Source: Linnemannia schmuckeri
Taxonomy: Eukaryota; Mortierellomycota; Mortierellomycetes; Mortierellales; Mortierellaceae
DNA: 64,000 nt
Assembly (NCBI GenBank): GCA_029449235.1
Contig: JANATG010000007.1
Span: 310,001 to 374,000, forward strand
Reading direction: 5' to 3'
Shown: positions 1-11,965 of the stretch, piece by piece
How the letters are laid out: every line of letters starts with the position of its first letter
Position numbering within the stretch: position 1 is the first letter of the stretch
Notes under the pieces: model-generated
The model's database searches: none
What the model saw: the letters and a program-made list of their open reading frames with translations, nothing else
Told to the model about the DNA's origin: nothing
Position numbers and translations under genes: made by a program

Positions 1-1060
1 GGTGGAAATGAATAGGGGAAGGGCTGGCTGCAAAAAAAAGAAAAAGAAAAAAGCCATAGGTTGTATGTGCATGTACGTGTGCACGAGGCACATGTAAATA
101 TATGCCGAAAGTTGTTTCGCGTTTCAACTTCATAATCACTTAAAATAAAAAAGACGCATGGTAGCCAGACTTGAAAATGTGTCCCTCACTCTCCACTGAC
201 AAGCTAGAGAAATGCCTGGGTTGATAGCATAGGGTGAAAACATAGGAGGGGGGACGAGAGGCTAACTCGTCCGAACACGCTCGTCACGAGCAAACAAAAG
301 AAATCACCAAATAGAAAGAACCAACTACAGCTCATCCCCGTAGACAACGCACACATATAACCCATCCATTTTCCACAACGGCAATCACACACACACAGAA
401 AGGGTTATCTATTCAAACGGTCTAAAACGGCCAATGGCCATCACCCCTTTCCTCTCTCACTCTGTCTGTTTTTACCTTCTGCAATCTACTCGTATCTGCT
501 TTTATTTGTCTTTATTCCTTTATTTTGGATGTCCCTTCTTCTGTTGTGCATGCTGGTTTCCTTTGTTTTTCTTCCCCTGCGTGCCCCTCTGCCTTCATTC
601 CGCTGGAAGGTTTGTCATAAAAAAAGGCGATAGATCATGTGTGAAAGATAAACGCCATGGAGAACACAATAACAAACGAAAGAAAACAAAGGACCTCGAC
701 TTGTTTGTTGTAGTATGTGTTGAGCCATTAAGTACTATTGGCAGAGTATGATCTGAAAGAAAAATCACGAAATGTCCAAAAATCAAAAAAAAACTTAATC
801 TCCCCGAACGCACATGTCGATGTGGAGATAGTGGATGAAAGGTTGTGGAAAATGGGTTAAATTGATCCAAAAAATAGGTGTTCAACCTGTTTGTATATGT
901 ACGTTGTACAGAGAGAACAAGTGAGGCTTTTGCTCTCAAGAATTGTTTGTTGGAGGCATCTCACTCTGTCTTCTCTCTCAATCTGACCGTCTGTTTGTCT
1001 CGTCTGGCTCGCTCTTTCACTCTTGCTCAATTCTTCACCAGGTCCGGTTATCCGGCCTTC

Positions 1061-1104
<44 letters not shown>

Positions 1105-3662
1105 GTCGCATGATCAAGAAGTGAAAGACAAGGGAGAAAAGGGCTAGAGCAAATGGGTGGAACTGCTGGATGGTTGTAGAAAAGTGCATCATGTCTTGCT
1201 GTCATTTACTTCTTTTGTAACTTTTACCTTGTACTGGCGTGTGCTGGACTGTTGGGTCCGTGAATGAATTATCTGTGGGTCTTTAAGTTACCGCAAGTGG
1301 CCTATGCTTCTTGTTTCTGCTACAAGTGCCCAGTGGCGAAAGTTGCAGATGGTATTATTAAGACAGATGCAAAAGAAAAAGGGTGTCAGAAGGTCAAGGT
1401 GTTTTGAACGAAGAGGAAGTGTAAGATGTTGTCGTTGTTGACTGTTGATGAGCGGTCTCAATTGATCCAGGGACGAGGGATGGGATGGGACGGCAAAACG
1501 TGTAAGAGTGGGCAGATGAAAATTATCACGGAAAAAGGGGAAGAAAGGAAGGAAAGGAAGGAAAGGAAGGAGAGGAAAGGAGAAGAAAGGGAGAGGGTTG
1601 GAGAGGATATGCATAGTGGATGGGAGCAGTGGATTGAGAATGTGTTTGTTGTTTTTATGTTCGGTTGTAGTGTGGAAAGTGAAGAAAAACAAGGAGGGAG
1701 GGAGCAGAATGCACATGGTCTTAGGGCTAGATTGATGCAAGTATATGTATCCTGCCCGTTAGACGATAGATCTCAACGACGCGGCAGGTAAATATGAGTG
1801 GGGGTTGCATACGCCTGTGTTTGTCAAATGAATGAATGAGATCAGGTGGTAAGTTCAAAGGGATGAGTTGAATGCGAATGTCGGGGAGCGGCTATTTGCG
1901 AGATGATGCAAGTAGATGAGAGGGAGAGGGAGTAGGGAGGATGGGGGAAGAAGAGGAGGAGGAGGAGTGATGGAAGAAGAAAGAGAGATGGGTGATGAAT
2001 GACAGGAGTTGGACGATGAAGTGATGAATGAGAAAGCAAAAAAGAATATGAACGAAGGTGATTAGGCTCGACAAGAAAGTCGAAAGGAGAGAGAGTCAAG
2101 ACAAACAAAGTTGTCTCAATGATTACGACAAAACTGAGAAACGGAGCCAACCAGGAGAGATACACCTTAGGAACAGAACCCAGGCACCATCAGATAATTA
2201 TTGTCGTAACTGTGCCACCATCGCATCCACCTAAACAGGATGTCTTTTTCACCTTACTAAGGATCATAGCAGACGATACATACCATTGCACCACACCCTT
2301 CAACTTCACCTTGGCATATCCTTCGTAACCATTCATTTATCCCTATCCTCTGACCGTCCAGCCCCTCTTTCGCTTTCATCCCCCACCTTTCAACAAACAA
2401 GCCTTGTCCCACATACACACATGCAACAGCATCTTCAAACCCTCTTTTCTCCTGTTATTCATTTATCGCTTTCCTTAGCCCTCTTCATATTTTTAACACT
2501 CTTCTTCCTTCCTTTCTTCTCCGCGAGAGCAAATTTTTTCCTTTCTACGATTCATTGAGCAAATCAACCCTTTCTATCCCTGGGTGTATCCTTATTCCTC
2601 CCTCCCTTCCTCCTCCTCCTCCTCCTCCTCCTATGCCCCTTCCTTCCAGTTCTTTTCTCATTCACTAAATCCTCTCATGCATGCCGCAACCATGCAGTTC
2701 ATTTCTCTCCATTTTTTTCATGCTCTCTGTCGGAGGATGACATACAAAAACATTATAATCGATCGGACTCTCGTTTTGTCTAGATCCGTTTCCTCTATCA
2801 GCCAGTACACTTAAATACAGCGCAAACAAACTGCCTTACGCCCGCATTTCGTACCTTTGCCTCGTGGCATCGGTTGTTTGTCTTCTATACCAGATCAAGC
2901 AACCATCTTGTTTTTTTTAGTGTTTGGTAATGTCACTTGTTTTTTTGGGGGGAATGGAGAGAATAGGTTAAGATGATAAACAGGAAGAGAATAGAAATAA
3001 AGGCCGATGGGTGGAGTGGAGTGGATGTAGGGTGCTTTGTGTTTATACTCAGAGGAGAGAACACAACAAACAAAGAAAACGAATGACAAATCCATGGTGC
3101 CACTCACCACCTTTTCCTCTTAATCCTTTGCCCCCAAACTTAAGGACCCAAACCCACCTAAAGCTAAACTTTCTGGAAGGTAAACGGATACAAACCAGGG
3201 CAACTATATCACCCCTTTAGCAGCATGCATATTATTATGTGAGTACAAGGAGAAGAGTACTAATCAATCGGTGATGGAAAGGAGCGCCACCTTTCCATTC
3301 TCTGTTATAGCCACCTCTTCCTCATCGTTCCTCATTACGGCTACTTGTTTACACTGTGTGTATGGTTTAATTTCAATCGAGGATGAATGGTCCGATGACC
3401 AGGCGCCGATGACTACTGTTGTAAACGATGCGAGAGCATTTTTTTGTAGAAAAAGAAAATTTGTATTCCGCACCAAACACTGTTTTGTATGAGAGCAAAA
3501 AAAAAAAATCAAAAAACATAGCCTTCGGTAACACGAGCAACAGGGAAGTGATGTTCGGTGGGACAAAAAACAGCAACGTGGGAGAGAGAAGGGAGAAGGA
3601 TGGGGAGGCTAAAGAAGAATGGAGAAGAATGAAAAAGGAGGATGGAGAAACGTGTTCAGATA
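1..3662. other. Intergenic, no supported gene
   Basis: Only low-complexity short ORFs occur here, with no conserved domain and no coherent splicing chain. The stretch holds a 42-base A run (1062-1103), a GGAAA-type purine repeat (about 1544-1585), and pyrimidine-rich blocks on alternating strands (about 1900-2100 and 2300-2650). I see no RNA gene or mobile element. Confidence 0.6.
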
Positions 3663-4667
3663 TCACATCCCACGAACACGATAAGATGATACATTCTCTT
3701 CACCTCGGATAATGCCCTTCCGACCTCCATGTCCCGTCATCCCACTCCCGCCTGCCACCGAAGCACCGCCGGTTCCGGTCCCAGGCGTTGATGGTGGAAA
3801 CTTTCCTCTAGAACCACTACCAGCTCCTCCTGCACCAGATCCCGATGGCAGAGCACCAGGAGTGGTGGCCTGACGTGTCTCAAACCTTTCCACCAGCGGC
3901 TGCGTACCCCATTCAGGCTCTTTGGCAGGCGCGCCCAAGGTTCCCCACCCGATCATCCCTTCATCCCATCCATCCGATGTATCCTCCGGACCAAGAAGCC
4001 ACGAAAACCATCCCGATGAATTATGACTTCCTTTCGTACTGCCCCTCATGTCTCCCTTCGATGCCGAGGAAGTCCCAGCCAAGAGATTGTACAGGACACC
4101 ACGGACAGTGTACCAGGCCTTCCAAGTCGTCTCCCAGCCGTATCGGGAGATGTTGTAGACGAGTGAGCATCCAAATGCAGAAATGACACAGAAACAGAGG
4201 ACGGGTCCGTAGATGAACATTGACAGCCCTGTAACACATGCAACTCCTATCGCAAACCCGAACGTGCACAAGTACTAATATCAAATAGTAAGTTAAACGA
4301 AGACAGCGAGAAAGATGGGAGAGCTGAAGGGTGTGAGTATAAAGACACAGATTCTGAGACTTGTTCTCATCGCCGCCTTTTTTCAGTAGAGTTATTTCAA
4401 GACGAAAGCAAATCCTACGAGAATGACGATGCCCCAGGAAATGATCCAAGCAAGGAAGATAGTCGTAGGGACACTCGAGAAGGCGATGAGAAGGATGTTG
4501 AACAGGTGGCGGATGTCATAACTGTTGCCGCCGCTGCTGCTGTCGCCATGGTCAAACTTGTCTGACTTGTCGATGCCACTGCGACCACTACGCCCAGAAG
4601 AGTCCTGGTAGGATTCCGACCCCGCTCGCGAGCGTGCGAGTGTATACGGTCCTCCTCTGTCCGACAT
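3663..4667 (-). CDS. Small multi-pass membrane protein, two exons, unknown function
   Basis: I do not recognise this protein with confidence. Proposed exons are 4667-4419 and 4274-3663, phase 0, giving 286 residues; the intron runs from a GTAGGA donor to a TTAG acceptor. The N-terminal about 50 residues are Ser/Gly/Asp-rich (start MSDRGGPYTL). A hydrophobic block follows, with about four membrane segments split by the intron: one ending LAWIISWGIVIL before it, then FGFAIGVACVTGLSMFIYG and VLCFCVISAFGCSLVY after it. The C-terminal third is Gly/Ser/Pro-rich and probably disordered. A compact block of short hydrophobic hairpins between soluble tails recalls lipid-droplet assembly proteins of the promethin/LDO type, but that is only a topological resemblance. 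The donor is not optimal; GTCTTG twelve bases downstream is an in-phase alternative. Confidence 0.6.
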
Positions 4668-5062
4668 TTTTGGTATGTTTGTGGTTCTATTACTTCTCTT
4701 GTTACTGTGTGAGTGTTGCTGCCCCGGCTGGTTCGTGGCACAAGTAGAAAAGAGGACGTGTTGCAGTGGTTACAAAAAAAGTGTCTGTCCGCGTTATGGG
4801 GGGCTAGTTGGAAGGCGAAGGAAAGAGAAAGGAAAAAAGAAGCAAGCAACACGAAAAAGAATGGGAGGATGAGACCCTGCCCTTCTCCAGTTACTCGTGA
4901 TGACAGGATGAAAACCTGAGTGATTCTGATGACAGGCGTTGATACGGGTACTTTTGTATTTTATTGATTATGAGAATGATTATGAGGATGATGGTAATAA
5001 GAATGGTTAATGATGCCAAGCAAAACAACTATCGCTTTTACATGTAGGAGGGCAAAGAGTTC

Positions 5063-5275
5063 TTAGATGATGCGGTCAAGGAAGTGGGAGCGGAGGCCAC
5101 TAAGTCCTATGGCGGTCCACTCGAGCAGCTGAACTGTGCTGCTGATCATGGGCAGACCATGCATCCACAAGGGCTCTGTCTGCTGCAGACGGTACTCGTC
5201 CAACAACTGCTGCTCAATTTCTGGTTTCATATCGTACAGGTGCATGAATACCAGTATTGCTAGGGACACCGACAT
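5063..5275 (-). CDS. Short hypothetical protein or 3' exon of one
   Basis: A 70-residue ORF starting MSVSLAILVFMHLYDMKPE with a hydrophobic N-terminus, then a charged and aromatic tail ending FLDRII. It could stand alone, or be the last exon of a gene whose first exon lies near 5480-5620 on the same strand. There another frame gives a basic stretch (AKARQVKNLVEKKRN) followed by a hydrophobic segment containing FLVVPIGI. I could not find a start codon and splice pair joining the two cleanly, so only the terminal ORF is given. Function unknown. Confidence 0.35.
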   Translation of the reverse strand: MSVSLAILVFMHLYDMKPEIEQQLLDEYRLQQTEPLWMHGLPMISSTVQLLEWTAIGLSGLRSHFLDRII

Positions 5276-5699
5276 ATTGTTCTTTGTACTATTTTATACA
5301 ATGAAGGGGTGGCCCTGAAGTAGGGAATGATAGGCAAGGGGTCAATGGAAGGTATGAGAAAAAGAAGGGATGGAATGGGGTGCAGAAACCCAATTTCGCG
5401 AGCGTGTGAGGGAAAGAGGGAAGGAGAAAGTAGAAAGCGATTAGACGATGCAAAAGTGACAATGTAAAGGAAGTAGAGAAGGGACAAAGGTACAATACCA
5501 ATTGGAACAACAAGAAAAACTACCAAGGACAACACCGCCGACGTACTCTGTTGATTTCTTTTCTTTTCGACAAGATTCTTGACCTGCCTGGCTTTGGCGA
5601 CGACTTGAGGGCATTGCGGATCGTGGTCATTTCATTGTCATTATTTTGCATCGCGCAGCATGTCATATCTTAATTTTTCTTCTTGACGTGACAAACTAA

Positions 5700-7616
5700 T
5701 GCCGGTACAGCAAGGCAAATAAAGCACAGCAGAACTTTCTTATTTGGCCCTGCAATATGACACGTTCGCGTACGTCCTGAAAAAGGATGAATGGCATGGA
5801 CAAAAAAACCTCCTTTCCTTTTTTTTTTTTGGTCGTCTCACTAGTAGCAAAAGGTGCCATGATGGATACTCCTTGACAAGGCGGACGGAAGGATGGTGTG
5901 AAAGTAATGTCCTGGCAAATTCCTTTCGCTCTCTCCTCTGATGGAAGGAGTGTCGCGTGCGTCCAGGTAAGCCATCCTGGTTCGCAGAACAAGACAGAAA
6001 AAGGCGCGAAAAATGCCATGAATAAGAGCGATGGACATGAAGGATTACAAAAAAAGTTATATGCAAAAGAAAAAGAGTGGACGATGGCCAATTCAAGAGA
6101 AAGAGAAGGGGTTCGTAAAATTCACAAAAAGTGGTGGTAGATTGATGGGAGTGGCACCATGCAAACACACTGCTGTTGCCAATAGTAAAACAGTCCTTGC
6201 CCTTTCCACCGCCACTCCTTTGGCCTCGTTTCTCTCTCTGTCGCTTTTTGATGACAGATGGATCAGTAAAGGGTATGTGAATGGCTACTATGAGCCGCTA
6301 TAGCACACCCGCATCCGCGCCTGATAGTTTATTAGTGCATGCAGACACAAAAAACAAATGGTCAATGCAGATGTAATTGAGATTTAAGGGCAAGAGAACG
6401 AGCGAGAAAGAAAAAAAGGGAGAAAGGACGAGGCAAGCAAATAGAAAGGGGCAAGGAAGAAGGGAAGAATGGAATGGGATGGGATGTTAATCAACAACAA
6501 TAACAACAACGTGAATGTCCAGGAGAAAGGACGGATGTGGCAGGACAAAGAGAAGGAAAGGAAGGAGGAGGGGAGGATGCAAAGAGAAGAAAAAATAAGG
6601 GACAGCCAGGAAGGACCTCTTCGGATGCAGTAACCATTGGGAAATGGAGATGAGGGAAGGAAGGAAAGATGAAAGAAAAAGGAGGCAAAAGCAAAAACAA
6701 AGAAGTGGTTATTGTCGCCATGGTAAAAAAATATGTGAGGGGGGGTGAGGTGAGGCATGAGGATAAAAGTGGTGCACTTATGGAGTCCATTCCTTTGTGT
6801 TTGCTTATTGTAATGATGCGCAAAGGACACATCCCTTCGTGCTATTTACATGCAAACAAACGATAATAGCAATCAACAAACAACAACTATATCCACCCAT
6901 CTCATCCACCGACTGGGTTGCATCCCACGTCTCTTTGTCCTCTTGTCTCTTTCCTTGTAAATCAATTGGTCCAGGCACATATACCTGTACTTGTTCAAGT
7001 TTTTTTTTTTTAAACATGGTGCGCCCATTCCTTTTCTCCGAATCCATCTGGGTACAACTTCCCTTCTCTATCTTTCTCTCCTCTCCCTCTTTCTCTCTCA
7101 CCTTTCGCTCGTTCTCTTTGGGCTCCCAGTAGAAGCAGAACAAGCACAGAAAGAACAAAAGAGCGCGAGAAGCGTACTTCCATCTTGGCTCACATTATTT
7201 CCTTTTTCTTTGTCTTTTGACCCTTATCTATCTCTCTTTTCTTTTTCTCTTTTCTCTTTTCTCTCTTCTCTTCTTCCACCTTTTCACTTCCTCCCCCTTT
7301 TCTTGATCTCTTCTAGGCAAGAAGGAACCCTCTAGGCGCTCGATCCTTTAGCCCTACTTCCAACTCATCCACACAATCCACGCGTGAGCCGTTTCGTCCC
7401 TGCAGCCCCCTCTCTTGCCACACATTCCATATTTTTTCGCTTCATTCTGCATTCCTTCTTCGTTCACACGTTTTTTACCCTCTTTTCTTAGGGTTCCATC
7501 CTTTATCTCTTCATACCGCCCCTCTACCTCTCCTACATCCACTTTCTCAAATCAAACCACCCCAACACACACCCATCCCTCCTCCTCCCTCCCAAGAGGA
7601 TCACCAACTCACTACC
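5700..7616. other. Intergenic and pyrimidine-rich promoter
   Basis: No supported gene. From about 7050 to 7610 the plus strand is strongly C/T-rich with few purines, directly upstream of the ATG at 7617. Such pyrimidine tracts are common in fungal promoters and 5' leaders. The rest holds only low-complexity ORFs. Confidence 0.5.
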
Positions 7617-9467
7617 ATGGCTCGAATCAACCCTCTCCATATCGACATTCCCCCTGTACCCTCCCACCTCCACATGAAGAAGAGCTCTAGAAGTGAACCA
7701 CTCTCACCATCAGGGATGTTCAACACCACTAATACCACCACAAAGGAAGGAGCAGAAGAGGCTAGCTTCTTTTCGCTCACCAGGAACGGGTTTCAGTACC
7801 CGGACTCGCCCTCGTCCGACATCTCGTCCCCCATGATGACTCCTCTTCCCTTCAAAATGATGATGCCTCAACCTCTCAACAACAACATACACTTATTGAC
7901 GCCAGCTACTCCTGCTGTTAGCGTTGTGGAGAAGGATGACAGGAAGAAGTTGAGAGAGTATGAGTTCCCTTCGCCTGCTGCTGTTACCAGTGTTGCGATT
8001 AAGGTGGAGGGACAGGGAATTCAGCCTTATCAGAACCATCCTTTTACTCAACTTCGACAGCAGAGACAGCCACCACAGCAGCAGCGGTTACCAACCCCAC
8101 TGACAGCCAAGGCGACTCCTGTCTTGTCTTATTCTGCAAAGTACGCCAATTTCACCAATAATAGCAGTACTCCTATTACCACCACTTCTACAACACAGAC
8201 CGTGGTCCGTGTCAGTCCTCGTTCAACCCATTTCAACAACCAAGACAACGACAATAACTCGCGCAAGCCCTCAACAACCATGGCGCTCTCGATGATCGAG
8301 AAGGAAAAAATGGCGTACCAGTACCCGACCCATAGGATCAGCATGGTCTCACCTCCACCACCCCCTTACATCTCTTTTTCTTCACCATCATCGTCGGACC
8401 ACGGAGCAGGAGTAGGAACAGCACCCTCAACAACAACAATAACACAATCGGCAGCCTCAGCAGCAGCTGTCATTGCTATTTCTCCTCCCCTCCATCAGCA
8501 GGTCCCTGACCAGCATCTCACCTATGATCCTACTATCATCATTACCCCGGCATCCCTCACCGCTCACATCGCAAAGAGCAAGCGTCACTCCTTACCCGTG
8601 GCCCTCTCGCGTTCGGCGTCCTCCTCTTCTGCCACTTCTTTGTCCTCCCCTGCGATTATTGTTGCGGGCAGTGGAGTCACGATGTCTGAGATGGTGTCTA
8701 CAACAACTGTTACACCCAGAGTATTTTCTCCAAAGGCGTCTCGAGACGCGAAGCGACACTCTCTTGCAGTCATCCCTTCTTCCATGTCTCCATCTACCTC
8801 GTCTCCGAACAGCATGCAGCCACGCCACAAGACAGCTCCTGGTCTTGGCCACAGGAGTATCTCTAACATGCCTCCACAGGCGATCCCCATCTTTGGCTCG
8901 ACGGGCTCTGCCGCAGATATGATGAAGCCCCCTCCTACGGCATTCAACCCCCGGTCGTCCTTCTCATCGCCCTCGTCGACGCGTCTGTTTGAAAGAGCCG
9001 TCACTACCGTCGACACTGAGAAGGACCTGTCGGCTCTTATCGGCCCTGAGCACGACCACAAGAATACCCTCATGTCCCTCTCTCACACCAACATCACCGC
9101 CCACAACGCCCACCACCACAACAACAATAATACATCTACCTTGTCATCTCCACCTCGGATGCAAGGTTTGCTTCGAATTGCAAGTCTGCAAAGAGCCACC
9201 GCGGCAGCATCAGCCGCTGAGCGAAATCTAATTCTGAGCACCAGTCGCATTGGTGGAGGCATGGGTCCTCCTGAGAGGACCGAGTTCCCGGGGTTCTGGG
9301 AGGATGCCAAGCAGCACAATATGCATTGGACGGTGTATACGATTGGTCTTGCGGCGGTTGCTTCGCTTGTGTGGGTGTTTATGTTGCCTACTCTCATGGT
9401 GTTTGTTCCTATTTTGCCGGGTGCATTTGTCTTGCTCATGGGCGTCCAATACTCTGTAAGTTTGTGG

Positions 9468-9520
<53 letters not shown>

Positions 9521-11086
9521 CGTACTCCCTTTCTCTTTGTCCCGCGCGTGTTTTTTTTTGTGGGTTTGTTTACGTTCTCTTCACCCCTTGTTTTTGGGTT
9601 CTCCTATGGAATTTATTCTCTCAGCCCGTCGTTTTCTTATCAGTGCTTTGCCACGTTTTTGAACCCGAGTTTCTATAGTGGGGGTAAATGAGAATTGCGC
9701 TTGGAGCGCATTCTTTGTGATACCAGTCTACTAGTCAACAAAACAAGGGAGCGAGAGCGAGAAAAAGAAAGGGAAAGCGATGTCGGGAAAGAGAGAGAGG
9801 GGCACGCCAGGGTCTGCTTGTCCCTTTATTCCATTTCTTAGGCAGAATGAGTGGTCAAAGCACATATCAACATACTCCTCATTTTGTCCCCCGCGTTATT
9901 CCAAAACCCATTAACTCTTCATCCCTTTTTTTCTAACAAACCTCAACCACCAAAAAAACAATATTCACCATAGGTGTACAGATGGAGACGTAGAAGGCAT
10001 TACACTCAGCAACTCAAAGACCGCCGCCCCTCGCCCGCAGCTCTCAGTTCCATGCGCGCCGCCTCTGCAGCGTTGACTCATTCCCGGTCCTCCTCTGCCG
10101 TTGCTACCGCCCCCTCCAGCCCACAATTCCATGCCTTTTCGCCCAACCACCATCACCTCCGAGGGGTCAGCATCGGAAGTGGTGTGGGTGCTCCGGGGTT
10201 GGGACATGCGTATAGGTCTTCGTTGTCGTCGATGCATACCTCGGTCGGTTCTATTGCTACAGGCGATTCATTCTTGGAACCGCACCAGCCGAGTTCGTCG
10301 ACTTCGCCGTCACCGCCGAATCACCTGAGGTCCCAGTTTCAGCACCAGTACTACCGTCAGCCTGGCATGGGAGCTGGGAGTGTGACGGGTTCCTCTGCGA
10401 CGGGTTCGCCGCCTAGGTTCTCGGAGGCTTACGGTAGTGGAAGTGGAGACATCAACTCGCCCGCGCCTCTAACGTCCTCTGGTCGTCCAATTAGCAACCA
10501 TTATCAGACGCCGTCGCCCGAGTACCGTCGGTCATGGTTCAGCACCTTCCGGACTCCTGTCAATAACAGCGATACCAAGAATAGCAACAGCAACAGTGGT
10601 CGATGGGAGCACACGATCCAACGTCGCGAATCCTCCTCCTCAATCGCATCATCCGAAACCGTATCCTCTTCTTCCACAGATTCTGCGTGCGACTCACCTG
10701 ACTCTAGCAAGGGATCTCCCACAGCCGCCTGCGCTGCTGCTACTCCAGGCATGGCAGCCATCACCAGGTCCCCATCGTCAGAAACCGGATCCTTCTCCTC
10801 CATCCCCATGGCATCCCCGCAACAACCAGCTCGCACCGAGAAAAAGTACTCGAGCGGGGACCTGTCGACAATGATGACGATGCCCCCACCTCCACCAGCG
10901 TATGTCTCCCGAAGGTGTGAGGATATGGAGGATATGGCCAAGGCTATGATGGGTGCCAACGAGAAGGCCTTACATCTGTTACAGCAGGGTGGTCAAGAGA
11001 AGGTGGTAGTTGTGTTGCCAGAGATTGCGCCGTTGGGAGATTTCATGTCTGAATTCGCGGTTGATTTTGGTGCCATTGGGTATTAG
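7617..11086 (+). CDS. Large Ser/Pro-rich membrane protein, two exons
   Basis: Exons 7617-9455 and 9974-11086 join in phase 0 (GTAAGT donor, TAG acceptor) to give 982 residues. The first about 560 residues are low complexity, rich in Ser, Thr, Pro, Asn and Gln, with two basophilic-kinase-like RHSL motifs (KRHSLPVA and KRHSLAVI). Two adjacent hydrophobic segments lie at about residues 570-611 (YTIGLAAVASLVWVFMLP and LMVFVPILPGAFVLLM). They are followed at once by a basic cluster (YRWRRRRH) that fits a cytosolic anchor by the positive-inside rule. The C-terminal 370 residues are again Ser/Pro-rich. No enzymatic domain is recognisable. The intron contains a 51-base T run. A membrane-anchored, phosphorylated scaffold is a guess; function unknown. 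Confidence 0.75.
9470..9520 (+). repeat. 51-base poly(T) run inside an intron
   Basis: Uninterrupted T run beginning 14 bases after the donor of the intron 9456-9973. It is the longest homopolymer in the window and a likely site of length error in assembly. Confidence 0.95.
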
Positions 11087-11965
11087 AGAAAGGAGGTGTG
11101 GGAGGAGTGAGACAGAAGCGGATGTAATCTGTGTGGAGGAGGGTGGGAAATGAGGTGCATGGAAGGGAGGACATGTGCATGCTCATTTCCATTGATTTTT
11201 TTTTCAGCATCATGCTACATATTTTGTTTGCGCTGGAAATCGCATTTTTTTTGTTTTTCTTTCGCTTCTTTCCATTCACATCTTATCCATTCATCTACAT
11301 AGTCTTTTCTTTTCTGTTCTTTAAATATAATCGCCATCTACCTTATCTTTCTTTTTGTCTTTCTTTCTTACACACCACTGGTGTCTTTGTGAAGCGAACA
11401 AACGAAAAGACCAACAAATATACCCCTCACTCTCCACAATACTCTTGACACATTTCACGCATTCTTTGTGTCTTTGGACCTTTGCTTTTGACACACTAAA
11501 ATTAAAGTTTCATCGTGCGTCTAACACCCGGGTAAATATTTAAATTGATCGTGTCAGATTCCCAGGGACGGTGTCACTGTGCGATTTTCTTGGTAGCAGT
11601 ACCTATCTAGTCCGTTTCGCTTCATCACCGAGTTATTATTCATCGTCTTTTCCATTTACCCATGTCGCGCCACTTCTATTTTTTTTTTTGGAAGATATCC
11701 ACATGACCTTGAAGGCCCTCCAAAGAGCATACATAACAATCGGTGAGTTTACTACCAAAAAAAAAAAAAAAAAAAAAAAAAAGAACGGAGAGTCGAATGA
11801 GGAGATTATTATTATTTTTATTTTGATCTTAGTTTTTTAAAATAATCTCCTCTGTTCCCCTTTAAGGGGACAGAGGAGTAAAAAAAAAAAAAATAGTTGA
11901 TTTCTAAATGCAATTATCGTACACATCCTTCTCCTATCCGCAAAACGACGTTAAGGAAAGATAAT
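11087..11965. other. Convergent 3' intergenic region
   Basis: Lies between two genes that end towards each other. It holds a 26-base A run (11757-11782), a 13-base A run near 11881, and nested inverted repeats listed separately. No gene seen. Confidence 0.55.
11799..11878. repeat. Nested inverted repeats in a convergent 3' region
   Basis: GAGGAGATTATT (11799-11810) is the exact reverse complement of AATAATCTCCTC (11841-11852). Overlapping that right arm, CTCCTCTGTTCCCCTTT (11847-11863) pairs with AAGGGGACAGAGGAG (11864-11878), with one bulge and almost no loop. The two hairpins share bases and are mutually exclusive. A 3' end or transcription-stop role is possible but unproven. Confidence 0.6.

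Noticed and set aside
9062..9439. Minus-strand ORF opposite the large membrane protein gene
   Set aside because: Shadow of the plus-strand coding sequence, without independent features.
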